Assembly: GCA_023395735.1 (NCBI GenBank)
Contig: JAEWYI010000015.1
Span: 1-10,950 of the forward strand
Source: Cyanobacteria bacterium OH_SFB_17
Lineage (GTDB): Bacteria; Cyanobacteriota; Vampirovibrionia; Gastranaerophilales; Gastranaerophilaceae
DNA length: 10,950 bases
Direction: 5' to 3'
The position numbers were made by a program, and so were the translations under genes. Under the pieces are notes generated by a model, which was given only the letters and a program-made list of their open reading frames with translations, was not told the DNA's origin and ran no database searches. Position 1 is the stretch's first letter. The number at the start of each line of letters is the position of its first letter. Of the stretch, positions 6,566 through 10,950 are shown piece after piece.

Positions 6566-7276
6566 TTGATAGGATGTAATCAAAATATAAATATATTTTT
6601 AAAGCCGTCTTTTAACGCGTTTACTCTTGCTGAGGTTTTGATAACTCTCGGGATAATTGGTGTAGTTGCCGCTTTAACTATTCCTTCTTTAGTTTCCAAT
6701 ATTCAAGACAAGCAGTTTAAAGAGTCTGCAAAAGTTGCTTTTTCTAAAAGTTCGCAAGCAATTCAGCAGATGAAAATTGATAATGGTGGAGACTTAAAGG
6801 GGTTATTTGATAGCATGAATTCATTTAAGCCCGTTTTTGTAAAATATTTTAAGTTAAATAGTTCAACTTCAGTTTTTGTTCCTGCGCTTCATTCTTCGGA
6901 TGTATATAAATCTCTTTCTGGTGATGCATTTGATACTTTTTATTCAGATGATGGTCAATTTATGACAAGTGACGGTATGTTATTTATGATAGAAAATTGC
7001 GGGGTTTCGCATAGTGTTTATAATGGATTTATTGGAATTTTGGTCGATGTAAATGGCCACGAAAAAGCTCCAAATGTATTGGGGCGTGATTTATTTGTCT
7101 TTGAGTTATTAGAAGACGGACGCTTTTTGCCTGCTGGTGCTGAAGGTACTAAAATTCCTGAAATTGGAGCAGACCCCGATGCTAAAAATTATTGCAACAA
7201 AAATGTTTCTTCTCGCTTTCAAGGATGGGGTTGTATGAATAATGTTGTTCAGGGTATAGATTACAAGGTCAATTAA
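6566..7276 (+). CDS. Type IV prepilin-like / pseudopilin-like protein
   Basis: A 236-residue secreted or pilus-type protein. A short leader (MIGCNQNINIFLKPSFNA) precedes FTLAEVLITLGIIGVVAALT, a class III prepilin signature: cleavage by prepilin peptidase is predicted between A18 and F19, with E23 as the conserved glutamate +5. Ala rather than the usual Gly at -1 is noted. A single hydrophobic N-terminal helix (about 19-45) is followed by a soluble domain with DVNGHEKAPNVLGRDLF at 161-177, a motif recalled from pilin-like proteins of gut bacteria, and three cysteines (C145, C210, C223), two of which could form a disulfide. The start is TTG. It is monocistronic, with its own strong promoter and a terminator; no assembly ATPase, platform protein or peptidase is nearby. 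Whether it is a pilin, a pseudopilin or an adhesin cannot be told. The stop is a tandem TAATAA. Confidence 0.88.
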   Translation: MIGCNQNINIFLKPSFNAFTLAEVLITLGIIGVVAALTIPSLVSNIQDKQFKESAKVAFSKSSQAIQQMKIDNGGDLKGLFDSMNSFKPVFVKYFKLNSSTSVFVPALHSSDVYKSLSGDAFDTFYSDDGQFMTSDGMLFMIENCGVSHSVYNGFIGILVDVNGHEKAPNVLGRDLFVFELLEDGRFLPAGAEGTKIPEIGADPDAKNYCNKNVSSRFQGWGCMNNVVQGIDYKVN

Positions 7277-7348
7277 TAATCAATAGAAATATCTACTACT
7301 GCTTTTATTTTGCTTAAAAGCTTAATTTAATAGCCGTTTTCTAGCAAA

Positions 7349-7389
7349 AACAAAGGGTGATTTTTCTATTAGAAAAATCGCCCTTTGTT
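7349..7389. terminator. Bidirectional intrinsic terminator between prepilin gene and secY
   Basis: AACAAAGGGTGATTTTTCT (7349-7367) pairs with AGAAAAATCGCCCTTTGTT (7371-7389) over 19 bp, including one G-U pair on the plus strand, around a 3-base loop. On the minus strand the stem is followed by a run of five Ts (AAAAA at 7346-7350 on the plus strand; the last two bases overlap the stem), a proper terminator for the secY operon. On the plus strand the following TTAAATTATTT is a weaker U-rich tract, so termination of the prepilin transcript relies more on the long stem. Confidence 0.85.
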
Positions 7390-7408
7390 AAATTATTTAA
7401 CTGTTAGT

Positions 7409-8746
7409 TTATTCTTTTAAGAAGCTTTCGTAGTTTCTTGCAAGAAGGTGAGTTCTAACTTGGTTAATCAAGTCAAGAGCAACCCCAACCATGATGATTA
7501 GAGATGTAGCTCCAATCCCCTGCAGTGTTTGGATGTTTGTTATGTAGCTTGTAAACGAAGGAACAAGCGCGATTACACCAAGTCCAAGCGCTCCGATAAA
7601 TGTTGTTTTGCTCAAAATTTTATCAAGAGCTTCAGAGGTTGGTTTCCCCGGTTTGATGCCCGGAATAGACGAACCGTATTTTTTCAAGTTGGTTGCAATT
7701 TCTTTTGGTTGCATATTTGGCATAATAGATGCGTAAAAGAAAGTTAGTGCAACGATTAACAAGAAATAAATTACATAATAAACTATGCCTGAAGGGCTTA
7801 ATATTTGGCTCAGGTGCATTATGAAATTTTTGACCGCTAAGTTTTGAATATTTGCCTGTCCGATAACGCTTAGAATTGTTGTGGGGAATAGAAGTATTGC
7901 TATCGCAAAGATAATCGGCATAACCCCACCAGGGTTAAGTTTGAAAGGAATAAACGTATTTACTCCGCCATAAACTTTGTTTCCGACTTGTCTTTTTGGA
8001 TTAACAATAATAACCTTTCTTGTCGCTTCTTGCATAATAACGATAAATACCATTGTCGCAAAGAAGATTAATAACAAGAAAACAAGTCCCAATTGTAAGC
8101 TTGAATCTCTAGCTACCAGTTGAGCGGTTCTGGATGCGTAAATTGGGATTCCTGATAAGATGCCGACGAAGATGATTAAAGAACCGCCGTTGCCGATACC
8201 TTTTTCTGTAATTAACTCAGAAAGCCACATTACAAGCATTGAACCTGCTGTTAGTACAGCTACAGAACTTATGAAGAACAGTCCTTGGTTAACCCCCGGT
8301 AGTATTGCACCCGGGAGTTTGGACATGAAAATCATAAATATAATTGATTGGAATACGGCTAAAAGAACCGTAAACACTCTTGTATATTGAGCAAGTTTAC
8401 GCCTGCCAGCTTCTCCTTCTTCTTTTTGAAGTTTTTCAAGCGAAGGAATTACAACAGACACCAATTGAATAATGATCGATGACGTGATATATGGTCCGAT
8501 ACCAAGGGCAAAGATTGAAACTTTACCTAAAGCACCGCCTGAAAATAGGTCTAAAAAACCGATGATATTGTTTTGAGCAGCCATATTAGAAAAAATGTCG
8601 TTGTTAATTCCAAAAATAGGCATCTGAACACCAAATCTAAATGCTGCTATCATCAAGAAAGTAAAGATTAATTTTTCTTTTAATCCTGAAGCGTTCCACA
8701 TTGACATTAAGTCTGAAGTGGTAGGCATTTGTACTTTTTGCTGCAT
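7409..8746 (-). CDS. secY: Preprotein translocase channel subunit SecY
   Basis: Membrane channel of the Sec translocon, exporting unfolded proteins with SecA and inserting membrane proteins with the ribosome. The 445-residue length (E. coli 443) and about ten hydrophobic segments fit. The plug-region sequence LFSGGALGKVSIFALGIGPY (67-86) runs into signature 1, YITSSIIIQL (86-95), and signature 2, LITEKGIGNGGSLIIF, is at 178-193. The fifth cytoplasmic loop reads NLKKYGSSIPGIKPGKPT (353-370); the position of the functionally critical E. coli R357 (PGIRPG) is K365. The ATG overlaps the rplO stop (TAATG on the minus strand), so the genes are coupled. It is the last gene of this unit; adk and map, which often follow secY, are absent. 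A bidirectional terminator lies about 20 bases after its stop. Confidence 0.98.
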   Translation of the reverse strand: MQQKVQMPTTSDLMSMWNASGLKEKLIFTFLMIAAFRFGVQMPIFGINNDIFSNMAAQNNIIGFLDLFSGGALGKVSIFALGIGPYITSSIIIQLVSVVIPSLEKLQKEEGEAGRRKLAQYTRVFTVLLAVFQSIIFMIFMSKLPGAILPGVNQGLFFISSVAVLTAGSMLVMWLSELITEKGIGNGGSLIIFVGILSGIPIYASRTAQLVARDSSLQLGLVFLLLIFFATMVFIVIMQEATRKVIIVNPKRQVGNKVYGGVNTFIPFKLNPGGVMPIIFAIAILLFPTTILSVIGQANIQNLAVKNFIMHLSQILSPSGIVYYVIYFLLIVALTFFYASIMPNMQPKEIATNLKKYGSSIPGIKPGKPTSEALDKILSKTTFIGALGLGVIALVPSFTSYITNIQTLQGIGATSLIIMVGVALDLINQVRTHLLARNYESFLKE

Positions 8747-9192
8747 TATACTAACTCAACCTTTCCGCCTGCTTTTTCGATTTTTTCTTTTGCTTGAGGC
8801 GTTACATAACTAGCTTTAACTGTGATAGCTTTTGAAATTTCCCCGTTGCCAAGGATTCTAAGTCCGTCGCAAGATGGGTGAACTTTTTTAGCTTCTTGAA
8901 GGCAAGAAAGACAAACTTCTTTCATATCCAATTGAGCTAAAGTTCCAACATTCATTTCTGCATAATTACGTTGGTTGATGATTTTGAATCCTTTCAACTT
9001 CGGTAATCTTCTGTAAGCAGGCATTTGTCCACCTTCAAAACCTCTTTTTGCAGATTGTCCTGAACGTTGACCTTCACCATTGTGTCCGTGTCCGCTTGTT
9101 TTACCTTTTCCTGAAGCTCTGCCACGGCCAACTCTTTTTGATTTTGATGTTGCGCCTTCAGCAGGTTTTAAATCTTCTAAAGTTATAGTCAT
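8746..9192 (-). CDS. rplO: Large-subunit ribosomal protein L15 (uL15)
   Basis: A 148-residue 50S assembly protein. It has LEDLKPAEGATSKSKRVGRG at 5-24, the glycine/basic-rich SGKGKTSGHGHNGEGQRSG (27-45) that threads into 23S rRNA, GGQMPAYRRLPKLKGF (54-69), and the family C-terminus ILGNGEISKAITVKA with GGKVELV. A Shine-Dalgarno GAAAGGA (minus strand, 9208-9202) precedes ATG 9192. It lies between rpmD (30 bases) and secY (1-base overlap), the canonical spc-operon order. C94, C97 and C108 form a small cysteine cluster, with no evidence that it binds metal. Confidence 0.98.
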   Translation of the reverse strand: MTITLEDLKPAEGATSKSKRVGRGRASGKGKTSGHGHNGEGQRSGQSAKRGFEGGQMPAYRRLPKLKGFKIINQRNYAEMNVGTLAQLDMKEVCLSCLQEAKKVHPSCDGLRILGNGEISKAITVKASYVTPQAKEKIEKAGGKVELV

Positions 9193-9222
9193 TTTTATAA
9201 ATCCTTTCTGATTTTTTGTTTA

Positions 9223-9414
9223 TTAGTCTACGATTTGTACCAAGTGAGGAATTTTGTTAACCATTCCAAGAATGATTGGAGATTCAAAATGCTCTTTTAC
9301 TTGGTTCATTTTGCTCAAGCCAAGGCTTTTTGCAACTCTACGTTGAGCTTCTGAAGCTCCGATTAAACTTCTTACAAGTTTAATTTTTATTTGTTTTGCT
9401 TGTGTTTTTGCCAT
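9223..9414 (-). CDS. rpmD: Large-subunit ribosomal protein L30 (uL30)
   Basis: A 63-residue 50S protein (family about 60). The motif IKIKLVRSLIGASEAQRRVAK is followed by LGLSKMNQVKEHFESP and ILGMVNKIPHLVQIVD, matching the L30 pattern RSxIG...LGL...RGMI...V. Two starts are possible: ATG 9414 (MAKTQAK...) and ATG 9426, four codons upstream (MVEKMAK...). I chose 9414 because L30 proteins usually open MAK or shorter and this form is already slightly long; neither start has a clear Shine-Dalgarno. It sits between rpsE (spacer about 120-130 bases) and rplO in canonical order. Confidence 0.93.
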   Translation of the reverse strand: MAKTQAKQIKIKLVRSLIGASEAQRRVAKSLGLSKMNQVKEHFESPIILGMVNKIPHLVQIVD

Positions 9415-9546
9415 TTTTTCTACCATTACACGAATTTTAATCTTCGCGCCTTTACTAATTTAATTGATAATCTACTAACTTTTTTATAATATGACTTGCA
9501 ATTTATAATAACTTGCTAGCCAATGCAGTTTTTTGATTGAGAAATC

Positions 9547-10158
9547 TTAGTTCAAGATTTCTGCAATTGTTTTACCACGTTTTTTAGCTATTTCGCTGAA
9601 TGGAGTTAAGCTTTGAAGAGCATCCAATGTTGCGTTAGCTGCGTTAAGAGGTGATTTAGAACCTAATGATTTGCTCAAAATGTTTTCGATTCCAGCAAGT
9701 TCTAACACTTGACGAACCGCACCACCTGCGATAATCCCTGTACCTTGAGAAGCTGGTCTTAGCATTACGCTACCAGCGCCTGAACGACCTACGATAGGGT
9801 GAGGAATTGTTGTTTTGAAAATAGGAACTGTGATAAGGTTTTTTCTTCCATCAGCGATAGCTTTTTGGATAGCGATGATAACTTCAGCTGCTTTTGCGCA
9901 ACCTACGCCAACTTGACCTTTTTGGTTTCCTACGATAACAGTAGCTCTAAAACTAAGTTTTTTACCACCTTTTACAACTTTTGTAACCCTTCTGATTTGA
10001 ACAACACGTTCAGTCCATTCAGATTGAGGTTTTTCTTCTTGAGTTTCAACTCTTTTTTTTCTTGATCTTGGTCTTCTTGAATTTTTACCTTCAGTTGATT
10101 CAGTTGTTTCTTCAACTACTGCTTCTTCAACTGTTTCAACAATTTTTTCTTCTTCCAC
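9547..10158 (-). CDS. rpsE: Small-subunit ribosomal protein S5 (uS5) with N-terminal extension
   Basis: A 30S protein important for decoding accuracy and assembly. The 203 residues exceed the usual ~165 because of an N-terminal extension of about 46 residues: acidic (MEEEKIVETVEEAVVEETTE), then basic (RRPRSRKKR, 28-36). The core starts at about WTERVVQIRRVTKVVKGGKK (48-67), followed by the double-stranded-RNA-binding-like domain to about 111, and the C-terminal domain with GRSGAGSVMLRPASQGTGI (124-142) and the helix PLNAANATLDAL. The spectinomycin-loop sequence VKGGK looks wild type. The start is GTG 10158: an in-frame TAA lies 9 bases upstream, AAAGG sits 9 bases before it, and no ATG occurs before residue 132. 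It is the first gene of the minus-strand unit; rplR, normally just upstream, is absent. Confidence 0.97.
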   Translation of the reverse strand: MEEEKIVETVEEAVVEETTESTEGKNSRRPRSRKKRVETQEEKPQSEWTERVVQIRRVTKVVKGGKKLSFRATVIVGNQKGQVGVGCAKAAEVIIAIQKAIADGRKNLITVPIFKTTIPHPIVGRSGAGSVMLRPASQGTGIIAGGAVRQVLELAGIENILSKSLGSKSPLNAANATLDALQSLTPFSEIAKKRGKTIAEILN

Positions 10159-10167
10159 GTTAATTTA

Positions 10168-10172
10168 CCTTT
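10168..10172 (-). promoter_or_regulatory. Ribosome-binding site for the GTG start of rpsE
   Basis: AAAGG on the minus strand (10172-10168) lies 9 bases before GTG 10158. Together with the in-frame stop just upstream, it fixes this unusual start for a ribosomal protein gene. Confidence 0.7.
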
Positions 10173-10300
10173 CTTATAAGTAATACTAATTTATATTTTA
10201 CTAAATACCCATAATAAAAACTCAGCAAAAATTTATTAAAAAACTTTTATCTTTGTTGTATGGAATTGTACCTAGTTCTTTCTGACAAAACTATACATTA

Positions 10301-10328
10301 ATAATATAATATAAAGAATTAATTGCAA
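10301..10328 (-). promoter_or_regulatory. Candidate promoter of the rpsE-rpmD-rplO-secY unit
   Basis: On the minus strand TTGCAA (10328-10323), a 16-base spacer and TATTAT (10306-10301) form a sigma70-like promoter within the 262-base divergent rpsE-trmFO region. The predicted start near 10294 gives a leader of about 135 bases. The -10 is good and the -35 fair. The -35 hexamer is palindromic and could also serve a plus-strand promoter (TTGCAA-N17-TTTAAT, 10323-10351). The divergent region holds no gene that I can support. Confidence 0.35.
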
Positions 10329-10385
10329 GTGCCTGAGTGGCTGTTTTTAATATTTGTTAATTTTATTCGGGTTATGCATAAGGAT

Positions 10386-10414
10386 TTGACCAAAGAGTTT
10401 CTTTAGGATAAACT
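10386..10414 (+). promoter_or_regulatory. Candidate promoter immediately before trmFO
   Basis: TTGACC (10386-10391) and TAAACT (10409-10414) are spaced by 17 bases. Transcription from it would begin at about the A of the trmFO ATG (10421), giving a leaderless or nearly leaderless mRNA. The alternative is the weaker upstream pair TTGCAA-N17-TTTAAT at 10323-10351, which would leave the AGGA at 10405-10408 usable as a ribosome-binding site. Confidence 0.3.
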
Positions 10415-10420
10415 AAAATA

Positions 10421-10950
10421 ATGGAAGTTAATGTTATAGGAGCAGGCTTGGCGGGGAGCGAATGCGCACTGCAGCTTGCAAAAAGAGGAATAAAAGTTAA
10501 TTTGTATGAGATGCGCCCAGAAAAAATGACGGGGGCTCATACAAGCGAAAAGTTTGCTGAATTTGTCTGTTCAAATTCATTAGGAGCTTATGATATTACA
10601 AATGCAAGCGGCCTTTTGAAAAAAGAAATGGAAATTTTAGGCGGCGAGCTGATTAAAATAATATACGAGTGCCAAGTTCCAGCAGGTGGTGCACTTGCCG
10701 TGGATAGAGAATTGTTTTCGTCCAGAGTTACAGAAATTATTGAACATAACGAAAATATAAATGTTATAAGAAAAGAAATTACTGAAATTCCGCAAGGTCC
10801 TACAGTGATTGCTTCTGGACCTTTGACAAGCGATTCGTTGGCTTTAAAGATAAAGGAATTTACAAAAAGCGAACATTTATACTTTTTTGATGCAATAGCG
10901 CCGATTATTGAAAAAGACAGCATAAATTTTGATGTTGCTTTTTATGCAAA
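10421..10950 (+). CDS. trmFO: tRNA m5U54 methyltransferase, folate/FAD-dependent (partial, 3' end outside window)
   Basis: TrmFO (older name Gid) methylates U54 in the tRNA T-loop using methylenetetrahydrofolate and reduced FAD. The 176 visible residues (family about 440) start with the FAD-binding dinucleotide fold EVNVIGAGLAGSECALQLA (2-20), then YEMRPEKMTGAHTSEKFAEF (29-48), VCSNSLG with C50 (conserved in the family), SGLLKKEME, CQVPAGGALAVDRELFS (84-100), ASGPLTSDSLA (131-141) and FDAIAPIIEKDSIN (156-169). All are typical TrmFO blocks. No internal stop occurs. ATG 10421 is chosen because it leaves the usual two or three residues before the nucleotide-binding glycines; an AGGA lies 12 bases upstream. 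The second catalytic cysteine of the family lies beyond the window. It is divergent from rpsE. Confidence 0.95.
   Translation, partial: MEVNVIGAGLAGSECALQLAKRGIKVNLYEMRPEKMTGAHTSEKFAEFVCSNSLGAYDITNASGLLKKEMEILGGELIKIIYECQVPAGGALAVDRELFSSRVTEIIEHNENINVIRKEITEIPQGPTVIASGPLTSDSLALKIKEFTKSEHLYFFDAIAPIIEKDSINFDVAFYA

Noticed and set aside
6377..6583. Minus-strand open frame of 68 codons across the rpsI-pilin spacer
   Set aside because: It runs through the rpsI terminator, the hairpin and the pilin promoter, its composition reflects those elements, and it matches no family.
6566..7276. Reading the prepilin gene as recently acquired cargo
   Set aside because: Its base composition resembles its neighbours and there are no flanking repeats or integrase; only its position is unusual.
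7529..8390. Two plus-strand open frames within secY
   Set aside because: Antisense shadows of a well-conserved secY, with no ribosome-binding site or recognisable motif.
9799..10065. Plus-strand open frame of 88 codons
   Set aside because: Antisense shadow of rpsE, with a Ser/Phe/Asn-rich low-complexity translation.
10329..10343. A complete tRNA-Ser gene
   Set aside because: Only the 5' D-arm-like segment is present; no anticodon arm, T-arm or acceptor complement follows.
10588..10923. Minus-strand open frame of 111 codons
   Set aside because: It lies antisense inside trmFO, whose family motifs are clear.
1..10950. CRISPR array, insertion sequence, phage or toxin-antitoxin genes
   Set aside because: No regularly spaced repeats, transposase motifs, terminal repeats or recognisable mobile genes were found on either strand.

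Overview
The window is AT-rich bacterial chromosome carrying almost only housekeeping genes. The best guess at the source is a gut-type non-photosynthetic relative of Cyanobacteria (Melainabacteria/Vampirovibrionia, such as Gastranaerophilales). This rests mainly on the prepilin-like N-terminus at 6566-7276 (FTLAEVLITLGIIGVVAAL after a short leader), a style recalled as abundant in that group, with low GC and the rplQ-truA-rplM-rpsI order as weaker support. No marker gene settles it. All genes read cleanly in the standard bacterial code.

Layout. Bases 1-77 hold the 3' end of an unidentified gene, coupled by TAATG to nth (endonuclease III). After a 272-base gap with a candidate promoter comes a long plus-strand translation and transcription block: infA, rpmJ, rpsM, rpsK, rpsD, rpoA, rplQ, truA, rplM, rpsI (1015-6363). 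It ends at a strong intrinsic terminator (6384-6415). A single type IV prepilin-like gene follows, with its own perfect-consensus sigma70-type promoter (TTGACA-N17-TATAAT) and a TTG start. A long hairpin at 7349-7389 lies in the convergent junction and should stop transcription from both sides. The minus strand then carries rpsE-rpmD-rplO-secY (transcribed from about 10158 down to 7409). Divergent from rpsE, trmFO begins at 10421 and runs off the window.

Functionally, the plus block supplies initiation factor 1, small- and large-subunit ribosomal proteins, the RNA polymerase alpha subunit and a tRNA pseudouridine synthase. The minus block supplies three ribosomal proteins and the membrane channel SecY. 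TrmFO makes the T-loop methyl-uridine of tRNA. Nth is base-excision repair.

The main architectural oddity is that the usual spc-to-alpha gene run (rplR-rpsE-rpmD-rplO-secY-adk-map-infA-rpmJ-rpsM...) is broken. The rpsE-to-secY part is inverted and lies beyond the far end of the infA-to-rpsI part, rplR, adk and map are not at their usual places, and a pilin gene sits between the two halves. I see no CRISPR array, insertion sequence, phage gene, complete tRNA or rRNA, and no evidence of a new defence or mobile system. The findings are mostly about gene order, small RNA-structure candidates and residue-level deviations.
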